Source: CAYUWK01 sp964580085 (GTDB taxonomy: Bacteria; Patescibacteriota; Minisyncoccia; Minisyncoccales; CG1-02-41-26). From it: 64,000 nucleotides of DNA. This document shows, in pieces, positions 41,291 through 49,655 of this stretch; position 1 is the first letter of the stretch; each line of letters begins with the position of its first letter. The position numbers and the translations under genes were made by a program. The stretch lies in NCBI GenBank assembly GCA_964580085.1, contig CAZOJF010000001.1, positions 1 to 64,000 on the forward strand. Reading direction: 5' to 3'. The notes under the pieces are model-generated. The model searched no databases, was not told the DNA's origin, and saw only the letters and a list, made by a program, of their open reading frames with translations.

Positions 41291-44017
41291 ATGGCTATCA
41301 GTCCTAAAATAAAAAAACAAATTATATTTATAATATTGGGTATTATTTTTATATCTTGTTTTTATTTGATATGGAGAACATTTATACCCCAAACAAATAC
41401 TCCTCCTCCTGAGGAAAAAATTGAATATGAAAAAAAAGATCTTGTTTATTTCCAAATACCTATTGGGAAAATAGTTGAAAATATTGTTTTGAGCAAAGAA
41501 GCTGAAGAAAAAACTGATGAGATTAAAGCCCGAATAAAAGATGTCCGAGATTCATCTGAAAAATTAAAAGATCTTTCTCAAGAGCTAAAGAAACTTACGG
41601 ATGAATGCACTTGTGGCCAATCTTCTTGCCAAGAAGTTGAATGTAAAAATGGATGTTGTTGCCAAGCGCAAGGATGTTCAGCAATAAATACTTGTTCAAA
41701 GCCAGAGGGATGTTTTATAGAAAGCCCTGGTTGTGACCTTTCAAGTGCTTGCCCAGAATCAAATTGCGATATAGAAAAAATCGAAGAAAAAACGCATGAA
41801 ATGGAAGAGTTAATAAACAAAATTGAACAAGAACAAAAAAAAATGTTAGTTGCCCAGCTCTCTATAACTAACGATTATCTAAATTTGAACAAAGTCAAAA
41901 CAATGATTTCTTCAACTACAGAGGCTATTGACTATGAAACCTTTTTTAATAGGAAAGATCTGATTCAAATTGAGAACCAAGAAGAAGTTAAAATAGAAAC
42001 TTTTTATGGCTGGCCAAATACTCCCACGATCGAAAAACAGGGACAGACGTTTTTTGATCCGGCTACTATATATTTTGATAAAACAGAAATAAAAAATGAA
42101 AACATTATTAGCGCGTCTACATGCTTTGAATTATTCATGATTATCTCCAACCAATCCCCAGATAAAATTGCTAAAATAATGGATGAAAACGCTAAAGAAG
42201 TTCTGGGGAAGATAAACTTTGGAGAATTAATACCATCTGCCGACAGAACAAATGAAATCATACAAAAAACAACCAAGGAAACTATCTCTTCTTTCTCTAA
42301 TAACTTGTCTGAAAAAATGTCTGATATGCTTTCCGCGAGAATAGCTGAAGCTATTGTAGAAGAAATGAAAGGAGATTCTGGAATTAAAGCCAATTTACCC
42401 GTCAAATTAATCGAGCCCATGTCTGTTATATTGCTTAAAGAATTACCGGCCGAATTAAAAACTATTTTTGAGGTCGAAATAAAAACAAATGTTTTAAATA
42501 TTTTGGCCAACACTGATTTATTTTCACCTAGAATAAGCAACTTATTTTTTGAAAAATTAGAAAAATTTATTCCTGCTGACCTAGCAAATATTCTTTCTCA
42601 AAACATTGGGAAGATATTGCCCAATAAGCTCATGGGATTAATAAATGAAGATATTATTAAGGAATTATTTAAATTGAACTTGGATGAAACTCTTTCTAAT
42701 AAAATATTGCAAAGAATAAATTCAACCTTAGATATTTCTCTGTTAGATGAGATTGATCAGCCTCTACACTTAAGTTTGACAAATAGTCTATACCCCGGGA
42801 TAGAAAACTTTTTATCTGAAAATATGCCTCAAACCCTCGGTTTCTCGTTCTCAAATAAAGAAGAGTTAACTATTAATATCCATAAAATCTTGGAAGAAAA
42901 TTTATTCGATATTTTACACAAGCACTTAGAAACTGAATTAACCTTGAAACAAGCTCGGGACTTTTCTTTGGCTCTGTCTAATTCCGAGATCCTTCAGAAA
43001 AAACTTGAAGAAGACATCTCTAAAAACTTTGACTCAATGATAGAAGAGAATATTGAAAAAATAAAAAAAGAAATATCATATAATATTTCGGACAAAATAT
43101 CTTTGGAAATGTCCCCTGAAATAACTAATTTAGCACTGGAAGAGTTTTCTATTAAGGTCTCCAAAGACCTAGGAAAGATTATTTCTTCGGCAATATCAAA
43201 AACCGTTGAACAAGGAATACTTTTGAATTCTCTTTATGAGGTTTTCCCTTCGTTTGAACAAAAAAACTCTAATGAAGATAAAATCTTTTATCCCCAAGAC
43301 TGCAAATTTATGTTGCCCGGGATAAACTCTTCTGCTAAAGAAGACGAACAATTTGAAGCTTGCTGGGGAACTAAAGCTATCTATGATTCTATTTCTGAAC
43401 AAATTAACGTGATGAACAAGATAATAGAATTAATTCAAGACTCTGAAAAAGGATGCAACCCTAATATTTGTTCCCCTCAGTGTGTAGATGCTACCTGTTA
43501 TGCTAAAGATTTTTATTGTGGAGAATTTAAATTAGAAGAATTTTTAGGGGCCTGTAGTGAATGGCAAACATCTTATCCAAATGGGCCTTTGCCATGTAAA
43601 AGTGTATATTCTGATTTTTATAATCAAAACGGAGAATTCAAAGCTTGTCCGTCTATTTATTTAGCAAACGAGTTGGTAAAAGAATACTATTTAAAGATTG
43701 AGGATGCTCATAAAAAAATAAACGAAATATTTAAAGAAAAATATGACCAAAAAAGTTCAAGTTTTAAAGAATTTATTGAAAAAATCGTTAAAAAGTCAGA
43801 ACTAATAAAAGAGCTCGGGAGTGAATTAACCCAGATGACCAACGAGTGTAAATGTAGCAAGACTTCTCTGTGTGAAAAAATTTCTCCTGGGTGCGAACCA
43901 AAAGGGTGCTCTCTTTCCAGCCAATGTTCTGAAACAGATATTAAAAATATCAACGAAAAAATTAACGATATTGAATATGCTATACAAGATTTATATTATA
44001 ATGCCAAACAAAAATAA
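41291..44017 (+). CDS. Large exported coiled protein with three Cys-cluster modules
   Basis: 908 residues from the ATG at 41291; the in-frame ATG at 41252 overlaps the previous gene and is less likely. One membrane helix at residues 10-28, then outside the cell. Motif FQIPIGKIVEN at 54-64 starts the ectodomain. A helical hairpin with a dense Cys cluster follows (TDECTCGQSSCQEVECKNG, about 17 Cys in 90-155), a long region of Leu-rich amphipathic helices (about 280-640), then two more Cys modules: CNPNICSPQCVDATCYAKD (about 700-760) and NECKCSKTSLCEKISPGC (about 860-890). The last resembles the first, so modules are repeated. No known family; probably disulfide-stabilised surface structure. Confidence 0.65.
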   Translation: MAISPKIKKQIIFIILGIIFISCFYLIWRTFIPQTNTPPPEEKIEYEKKDLVYFQIPIGKIVENIVLSKEAEEKTDEIKARIKDVRDSSEKLKDLSQELKKLTDECTCGQSSCQEVECKNGCCCQAQGCSAINTCSKPEGCFIESPGCDLSSACPESNCDIEKIEEKTHEMEELINKIEQEQKKMLVAQLSITNDYLNLNKVKTMISSTTEAIDYETFFNRKDLIQIENQEEVKIETFYGWPNTPTIEKQGQTFFDPATIYFDKTEIKNENIISASTCFELFMIISNQSPDKIAKIMDENAKEVLGKINFGELIPSADRTNEIIQKTTKETISSFSNNLSEKMSDMLSARIAEAIVEEMKGDSGIKANLPVKLIEPMSVILLKELPAELKTIFEVEIKTNVLNILANTDLFSPRISNLFFEKLEKFIPADLANILSQNIGKILPNKLMGLINEDIIKELFKLNLDETLSNKILQRINSTLDISLLDEIDQPLHLSLTNSLYPGIENFLSENMPQTLGFSFSNKEELTINIHKILEENLFDILHKHLETELTLKQARDFSLALSNSEILQKKLEEDISKNFDSMIEENIEKIKKEISYNISDKISLEMSPEITNLALEEFSIKVSKDLGKIISSAISKTVEQGILLNSLYEVFPSFEQKNSNEDKIFYPQDCKFMLPGINSSAKEDEQFEACWGTKAIYDSISEQINVMNKIIELIQDSEKGCNPNICSPQCVDATCYAKDFYCGEFKLEEFLGACSEWQTSYPNGPLPCKSVYSDFYNQNGEFKACPSIYLANELVKEYYLKIEDAHKKINEIFKEKYDQKSSSFKEFIEKIVKKSELIKELGSELTQMTNECKCSKTSLCEKISPGCEPKGCSLSSQCSETDIKNINEKINDIEYAIQDLYYNAKQK

Positions 44018-44022
44018 AAAAC

Positions 44023-44748
44023 ATGAAATTTTATTTTAAAATCCTGGGATTATTTTTAGTGTTGCTCTTAATTTATATTGGGGCCAACCTAGAAAAACAA
44101 AAAAAAGAAGTTTTTGCGGAAAACAAAACACTAGTTTGTAATACAAAAATTCCCATTGGAGAGGCCGTAGACGAGACATCCGATTTATTAAATAATGTAT
44201 ATGTTGAAATGAAGAACATCCACGACACTGTCCCTAGCCAAATAAATGCAGCAAAAGAAATGATTAAGGCTGTCCAAGCATGTAATCTTAAAAACTGTCA
44301 ACCTGTTTGCGTTGATATAAGTTGTTATAGTTCTTCTTTAGGAGATGAAAACAACTTATGCTCCCCCAACTGCAAAACAAAATGTATTGCCAAAGAATGT
44401 CAGGGAAAAATTTGTCCTGATTTAGGATTAATTGATGATTTAATCAGCGATTATTTTGAAAAAATAGATAAGTCTTTTAAAGAAATAAATAATCTGTATG
44501 CTGAAAATATTGAAAAAATTGACCAAAAAATAGAGTTATCCCGAAAAGAATTTAATAATTGTGCTCAGAATGAAACTGCGGAGACGATTAGATGCCAAGA
44601 TATTTTTAATAAAAACTATACATTTTCTGTTGAAAAGATTAAAGAATGTGAAATTTTTTGTAAAGAAAATGAAAAAGCAGGAGAAATAACTTCTGCTTGC
44701 TTAAAATGTCTTTGCTCTTCCTCTATAAATTATTTTTGTTGTGATTAG
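44023..44748 (+). CDS. Exported Cys-rich helical protein, IPIG family
   Basis: 241 residues. Hydrophobic signal or anchor at residues 5-20, then KIPIGEAVD at 42-50 and helical stretches around Cys clusters: CNLKNCQPVCVDISC, CSPNCKTKCIAKECQGKIC, and a C-terminal CLKCLCSSSINYFCCD. About 24 Cys in total. The first cluster and the following FEKIDKSFKEINNLYAEN helix closely parallel the middle module of the preceding 908-residue protein. It begins 5 bp after it, so the two form the end of the secretion operon. Confidence 0.65.
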   Translation: MKFYFKILGLFLVLLLIYIGANLEKQKKEVFAENKTLVCNTKIPIGEAVDETSDLLNNVYVEMKNIHDTVPSQINAAKEMIKAVQACNLKNCQPVCVDISCYSSSLGDENNLCSPNCKTKCIAKECQGKICPDLGLIDDLISDYFEKIDKSFKEINNLYAENIEKIDQKIELSRKEFNNCAQNETAETIRCQDIFNKNYTFSVEKIKECEIFCKENEKAGEITSACLKCLCSSSINYFCCD

Positions 44749-44750
44749 TC

Positions 44751-45242
44751 TTAATCTATTGATGGTATTATAACTATCTTTCGCATTGGTTCTTCGCCAA
44801 TGCTTTTTGTTTCTACGTCTTGCCTCCTTGATAGTTCTAGATGAATAATTCTTCTTTCATAGCTAGACATGGGACTAAGAGTTTTTTCTTTTTTCGACGA
44901 AACAACTTCATCTGCGAGGCCATTTGCTAACTCTCTTAAATATTCTTCTTTTCTTTGCTTATAATTGTTAATATCAAAGTCAATAAAAATATGTTCTTTG
45001 GTTTCATCTTCTTCTTGATACAAAACTTTCCCCAGTATTCTTTTTAATAAATGCTGAATGTCCATTAATGTTTGGCCATCTTTCCCTATTAATATCTGCG
45101 GTTCTTGAGTCGTTAATCTTAAGGAAACCGTATTCTCTTTTTTTTGTTTGACTTCAACCTCTCCATCAATATCAAATCCCATCTTCCCTAAAAAGTTTTT
45201 TGTTTCCTGCCCAATTTTTTCTAAATCGTTTTGGTTAATCAT
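44751..45242 (-). CDS. jag: Jag/KhpB RNA-binding protein (KH + R3H)
   Basis: 163 residues. A short N-terminal Jag segment (QETKNFLGKMGFDIDGEVEV), a KH domain with GKDGQTLMDIQHLLKRIL, and an R3H domain near the C-terminus (SPMSSYERRIIHLELSRRQDVET, SIGEEPMRKIVI). Jag is encoded beside yidC in most bacteria and binds RNA; it affects cell division in several species. Its start overlaps the yidC stop by 4 bp. Confidence 0.88.
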   Translation of the reverse strand: MINQNDLEKIGQETKNFLGKMGFDIDGEVEVKQKKENTVSLRLTTQEPQILIGKDGQTLMDIQHLLKRILGKVLYQEEDETKEHIFIDFDINNYKQRKEEYLRELANGLADEVVSSKKEKTLSPMSSYERRIIHLELSRRQDVETKSIGEEPMRKIVIIPSID

Positions 45243-45970
45243 ATTTTTTGAACCTGTTGTTTCGCTTCTTTTTTCACTATATACTGTTCAGCAATAGAAA
45301 ACAATATAGAAACTATCCAATAAAGACCTATAATTGACCCAAATTGCCAAACAATGTAAACCGTGAATAATGGAAAGAAATAAATCATTTGGCTTTGCAT
45401 TGTTTTAGAAAAGTCAGATCCTTTACTCTGAGCACCTTGTTTCGGTACCGTGGAAATCTTTAATTGGTAAAATTGTAATGCTCCAGCTAAAAATGCTAAA
45501 AATATATTTGATTCTGTAAGAATAATTATCCCTAAAAAACTAAAATTAATTAGGCCGGGGTTATTAACAAAACCATAAAGAGATTCATTTAAAGCCTCTG
45601 GAGTAAGCCCTCTTAAAAAAACCTGGTAAAGAGCAATTAAAATTGGGAGCTGCAATAACATCGGTAAACATCCTGAAAATGGATTAATCTTTTCTTTTTG
45701 ATAAAGCTCCATTAATAATTTTGTCTGTTTATTTTTATCGTCTTTATATTCTTTTTGTATTTCTTGAATTTTTGGCTGTAATTTTGTCAACGCTCTTTGG
45801 GACCTTACCCCTCGGATAGAAGAAGGATGTAAAATAAGACGGATAATTAAGGTTAAAATGATTATAGCTATACCAAAATCATGTCCCGGAATATATTGGT
45901 AAAGTAAAATTAATCCATTTAATAATGGTTTGTATAATATTGAGTTGAAAGCCAGAGATAAAATATTCAT
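45239..45970 (-). CDS. yidC: Membrane protein insertase YidC
   Basis: 243 residues, the short form without a large periplasmic domain. Five-helix core: DFGIAIIILTLIIRLILHP, then SQRALTKLQPKIQEIQKEYKDD (the cytoplasmic coiled hairpin), LPMLLQLPILIALYQVF, and later TVYIVWQFGSIIGLYWIVSIL. The conserved Arg in helix 1 (LIIRLIL) that contacts substrates is present. YidC inserts membrane proteins alone or with SecYEG. Confidence 0.93.
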   Translation of the reverse strand: MNILSLAFNSILYKPLLNGLILLYQYIPGHDFGIAIIILTLIIRLILHPSSIRGVRSQRALTKLQPKIQEIQKEYKDDKNKQTKLLMELYQKEKINPFSGCLPMLLQLPILIALYQVFLRGLTPEALNESLYGFVNNPGLINFSFLGIIILTESNIFLAFLAGALQFYQLKISTVPKQGAQSKGSDFSKTMQSQMIYFFPLFTVYIVWQFGSIIGLYWIVSILFSIAEQYIVKKEAKQQVQKI

Positions 45971-45981
45971 ATATTATAATT

Positions 45982-46191
45982 TTATGGCAAATCTATTCCT
46001 CCTTGATTCCAAGGATTGCATCTTAACACCCTCCAGAAGCCACGTATTAGCCCTCTAGACACTCCATATTTCTTAACCGCCTGATAACTGTATTCTGAAC
46101 AAGAAGGGTAAAATCGACAATTTTTTCCTAAAATAGGAGAAATAAATTTTTGATAAAATCTTATTATTTTTAAAAATATTATCTTAAACAT
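45982..46191 (-). CDS. yidD: Membrane protein insertion efficiency factor YidD
   Basis: 69 residues. The family signature is complete: [40 protein letters not shown] and [18 protein letters not shown]. YidD assists YidC-dependent insertion. Its place between rnpA and yidC is standard. Confidence 0.94.
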   Translation of the reverse strand: MFKIIFLKIIRFYQKFISPILGKNCRFYPSCSEYSYQAVKKYGVSRGLIRGFWRVLRCNPWNQGGIDLP

Positions 46192-46200
46192 ATTTTAAAT

Positions 46201-46554
46201 TTATTCAATATTTTTTTCTAAATTAGCTCGTTTTAAAACTTGCTTTACTATTTTTTCCATCTCTGAAAAATCTTTCTCTTTAATCCCTCTCTTAGTAAAA
46301 AAAATTAAATCATATCCTGGTTTAAGGTTGATTAAATTATTTTTTATTATTTCTCTTAACCTTCTTTTGATCTGGTTTCTTGAAGAGGCTTTTTTAGAAA
46401 TCTTATGGCTTACCACAAAACCTATTCTAGTTACATCTATAAGAGAATTTTCAAGAAACTTTAAAACTAAAAATGCTTTCTCTACTTTCTCCCCCTTTTT
46501 AATAACTTTTTCAAAGTCCTTTTTTTTCTTAAGACAATTTTTTTTATTTAACAC
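46201..46554 (-). CDS. rnpA: Ribonuclease P protein component
   Basis: 117 residues. The RNR motif region reads SSRNQIKRRLREIIKNN, the N-terminus LNKKNCLKKKKDFEKVIKKG and the strand GFVVSHKISKKAS also fit. The protein binds RNase P RNA and the 5' leader of pre-tRNA. It lies 16 bp downstream of rpmH, as in most bacteria. Confidence 0.92.
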   Translation of the reverse strand: MLNKKNCLKKKKDFEKVIKKGEKVEKAFLVLKFLENSLIDVTRIGFVVSHKISKKASSRNQIKRRLREIIKNNLINLKPGYDLIFFTKRGIKEKDFSEMEKIVKQVLKRANLEKNIE

Positions 46555-46570
46555 AATAAATTTAGTTAAA

Positions 46571-46705
46571 TTAAACTGTCAATTTTTTTCTTCCTTTAGC
46601 AATCCTTCTCGCTAAAACCTTTTTGCCTCCTTTTGTTTTCTTTCTAGCCATAAAACCATGCGTCTTCTTCCTTTTTCTGTTTTTGGGTTTATATGTTATA
46701 GACAT
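46571..46705 (-). CDS. rpmH: 50S ribosomal protein L34
   Basis: 44 residues: [19 protein letters not shown], then [19 protein letters not shown] and RKKLTV. The L34 pattern [11 protein letters not shown] and [16 protein letters not shown] is complete. Translated directly from the minus strand: start complement at 46703-46705, stop at 46571-46573. It is the first gene of the leftward rpmH-rnpA-yidD-yidC-jag cluster. Confidence 0.93.
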   Translation of the reverse strand: MSITYKPKNRKRKKTHGFMARKKTKGGKKVLARRIAKGRKKLTV

Positions 46706-46927
46706 ATTATTAAATTAAAAATATAATAGACACAAGAATCTATATTATAGTAAAAGATTAACAGAAAACAATGTCTTCGTCAAATATTATAGGACTTGTT
46801 TGTAGGGCATATTCTTTTCCCGTCTTATCCACAGTTTATTGACAGATATTTAGTTTTTGTTGATTTTTATAGCTATTTGCTATATGCTGTAAATAAAAAG
46901 ATAATAGAATAAAGGTTTTTATAAACT
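46706..46927. promoter_or_regulatory. rpmH-dnaA divergent control region with a DnaA box
   Basis: A perfect DnaA box TTATCCACA at 46825-46833 is followed closely by TTGACA at 46839-46844, a possible dnaA -35 box with no clear -10 at the right distance. On the minus strand TATAAT lies upstream of rpmH. This arrangement fits DnaA autoregulation. Confidence 0.55.
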
Positions 46928-48292
46928 ATGATTAACAAAGAAGAACTCTGGCAAGCTGTTCTTGCCCAGACACAACTTAGCACATCTAGAGCTAGTTTTG
47001 CTACTTGGTTTTATAAAACTAAAATTGTCTCTATGGATAATGGAGAAATTTTAATTTCTGTTCCAAATTCTTTTTCCAAGGAATGGTTATCTAAAAAATA
47101 TCATAACTCCATCCTTAAAATTATCCGTAGTTTAAACAAAAACATCCGAACCATAAATTATGTTGTTAATTTAGAAAAGCCTCAAGGCCCCACGAAGAAA
47201 AAACAACCGACAGAAGAATCAGAAATAAATCAATTGCGTCTTGATAGGTTTGAAATAAACCAAACAACAAATCTTAACCACCATTATACTTTTGACAATT
47301 TTGTAATTGGTTCTTTTAACGAAACTGCTCACGCTGCTGCTTGGGCCGTCTCTGAAAATCCAGGATTCGATTATAACCCTCTTTTTATTTATGGCGGAGT
47401 TGGGCTGGGCAAAACACATCTTTTAGAGGCAACTGGGAATAAAATTCTGGAAAATTTTTCTAAGAAAAAAATCGTTTATGCCCCTGCGGAAAGATTTACC
47501 TCAAAAATAGTGACAGCGATTAGAGAACACAAAATCGAAGAACTAAAAACAGAACTCCGAAACATTGATGTTTTAATTATGGACGATATCCAATTTCTAG
47601 CTGGGAAAGAAAAAACACAAGAAGAATTTTTTCATATTTTTAACGCTCTGCGTGAATCAAATAAACAAATAATATTATCTTCGGATAGGCCACCAAAAGC
47701 TATCCCGGCACTAGAAGAAAGATTAAGATCCCGATTTGAAGGTGGAATGATAATGGATATCGGCTTGCCCGATTTTGAGACTAGAATGGCTATATTAAAA
47801 ACAAAATGCGAAGAAAAGAATATTGAATTAAAAGGAGATGTTTTAGAATATATCGCTGCAAATATCCAAAAAAATATTAGAGAGATGGAAGGAGCCTTAA
47901 ATAGGCTGTTGATTTTTAATAAAATGAATAATAAATCTCCGGACGTTGAAATTACTAAAAAACTCCTTCATAGTTTAATGCATTTTCCAGCTAGATCTAC
48001 TAATTATAAAAAAATTGTTCAGACGATAGCTCAATTTTATGATTTAAAAAAAGATGATCTTTTAGCTAAAACAAGAAGAAAAGAGATTGTTAGACCCCGA
48101 CAGATTGCTATGTATTTACTAAGATCTGAATTAAAAGAATCATATCCGTCTATTGGTAGAAAATTTGGGGGGAAAGACCATACAACTGCAATTTATGCTT
48201 GTGAAAAAATATCCAAAGAAATGGAAAATAATCCTAATTTGATAAATGATGTTAATTTGATAAAACAAAGAATTTATAGTGGAACTATTTAA
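46928..48292 (+). CDS. dnaA: Chromosomal replication initiator protein DnaA
   Basis: 454 residues. Domain I at residues 1-80 (LWQAVLAQTQLSTSRASFATW), linker, then AAA+ domain III: FVIGSFNETAHAAAWAV, Walker A GGVGLGKTH, Walker B LIMDDIQFLAGKE, sensor region ILSSDRPPKAIPALEERLRS. Domain IV has the DNA-binding signature VRPRQIAMYLLRSE and GGKDHTTAIYACEKI. It melts oriC and loads the helicase. Confidence 0.96.
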   Translation: MINKEELWQAVLAQTQLSTSRASFATWFYKTKIVSMDNGEILISVPNSFSKEWLSKKYHNSILKIIRSLNKNIRTINYVVNLEKPQGPTKKKQPTEESEINQLRLDRFEINQTTNLNHHYTFDNFVIGSFNETAHAAAWAVSENPGFDYNPLFIYGGVGLGKTHLLEATGNKILENFSKKKIVYAPAERFTSKIVTAIREHKIEELKTELRNIDVLIMDDIQFLAGKEKTQEEFFHIFNALRESNKQIILSSDRPPKAIPALEERLRSRFEGGMIMDIGLPDFETRMAILKTKCEEKNIELKGDVLEYIAANIQKNIREMEGALNRLLIFNKMNNKSPDVEITKKLLHSLMHFPARSTNYKKIVQTIAQFYDLKKDDLLAKTRRKEIVRPRQIAMYLLRSELKESYPSIGRKFGGKDHTTAIYACEKISKEMENNPNLINDVNLIKQRIYSGTI

Positions 48293-48530
48293 GTTTTTAA
48301 TTGTGCAAAACCAGTAAATAAGTTATAGATTAAATGTGGATTATTTTATAGAAAAAACACTGGACGAAAAATATACATTAATATTAAACATTTTTTAACA
48401 ATTATTTCACAACTTAAAAATATTATTTATCAATATTTTACATAGTTAAATCGTGTTATCCCCTAAAAATTGATACCTAATAATAACAATAACTTTATAA
48501 ATTAAATAATTAGTTATTATTAAAAAAAAT
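48293..48530. other. dnaA-dnaN intergenic region, candidate oriC
   Basis: 238 AT-rich bases between dnaA and dnaN, the commonest oriC site. It has one near-match DnaA box (TGTGGATTA, 48335-48343; one mismatch) and looser relatives (TTATTTCACA, TTATCCCC). The absence of a cluster of perfect boxes keeps this tentative. Confidence 0.4.
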
Positions 48531-49655
48531 ATGAAAATAGAAATATTAAAAACAAATCTTAAAAAAGCATTAGACGTTATTGAAAAAATAACCAGAAAAA
48601 ATTTAACCTTACCCGCACTTAGTAATGTTTTATTATCTATTGATGGTAATTTTTTAAGATTAGATGCGACTAATCTAGAAATAAGTACTAGTTGGTGGAT
48701 TTTAGCTAAAGTAGAAAAAGAAGGTAAAGTTGCTATTCCAGCAACATTTTTTTCCAATTTAGTTAATCTTTTAAAAGATGAAAAAATAAAACTAGAAACC
48801 CAAAATCAAAATTTACTTTTAAAAACAGAAAATCAAACAACTCAAATTCATGGAATAGATCCTGAAGAATTTCCCATAATTCCTAAAATAGAAAAAGAAG
48901 AGATTATAATAATGTCTAATAAAAAATTATTAGAATCCCTAAAGCAAATTATTGAAATTCCCTCTATTTCTCAAATTAGACCAGAAATATCAGGTATTTA
49001 TTTTTCCTTTAAAAAGAATTTATTAAAAATTGTAGGTACAGATAGTTTTAGATTAGCGGAAAAAAGTATTAATTTAAAAACAAAAAGTAAAAAAGATATT
49101 TCTTTTATAGTCCCCCAAGACGCCATTAGGGAATTAATTAATATATTAGAACAGGAAGATCAAAATATAATAATATATTATTCTCAAAATCAGATTTTAT
49201 TCGAGAACGAGAAAAAAGAGGCCTCATGTCCTCATATCCAAATTCTTTCTCGCTTAATAGAGGGAGAATATCCAAATTATCAAGAAATTATTCCTAAAAA
49301 ATATAAGACAGAAATTGTAGTCAAAAAAGATGAATTTGAAAACCAATTAAAACAAGCTGGGTTATTTAGCGGTAAAATTTCCGAAGTTAAATTGACAGTT
49401 GATATTAAAAAGAAAAAAGTAAAAATATATTCCGAGAGTCCAGAAATAGGAAAAAATGAATCATATATATCAGCGAAAATAAAAGGCGAGGATATGAATG
49501 TTTCTTTTAATTATAAATTTCTAATTTCTGGTTTACAAAATATAAAAAGCTCAGAAGTAATTTTTGAGCTTAATGGAGACGAAGGACCTGGTGTTTTAAA
49601 GCCAGTTGGAGATGAAAACTATATTTATGTATCTATGCCCATTAAATTAAATTAA
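48531..49655 (+). CDS. dnaN: DNA polymerase III beta sliding clamp
   Basis: 374 residues. Three clamp domains are visible: LKKALDVIEKITRKNLTLPALSNVL at the start, GTDSFRLAEKSINLKT in the middle, and the C-terminal domain ending VLKPVGDENYIYVSMPIKLN, which matches the conserved DnaN end. DnaN rings DNA and tethers the polymerase. Convergent with the penicillin-binding protein gene; the stop codons overlap by 4 bp. Confidence 0.95.
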   Translation: MKIEILKTNLKKALDVIEKITRKNLTLPALSNVLLSIDGNFLRLDATNLEISTSWWILAKVEKEGKVAIPATFFSNLVNLLKDEKIKLETQNQNLLLKTENQTTQIHGIDPEEFPIIPKIEKEEIIIMSNKKLLESLKQIIEIPSISQIRPEISGIYFSFKKNLLKIVGTDSFRLAEKSINLKTKSKKDISFIVPQDAIRELINILEQEDQNIIIYYSQNQILFENEKKEASCPHIQILSRLIEGEYPNYQEIIPKKYKTEIVVKKDEFENQLKQAGLFSGKISEVKLTVDIKKKKVKIYSESPEIGKNESYISAKIKGEDMNVSFNYKFLISGLQNIKSSEVIFELNGDEGPGVLKPVGDENYIYVSMPIKLN

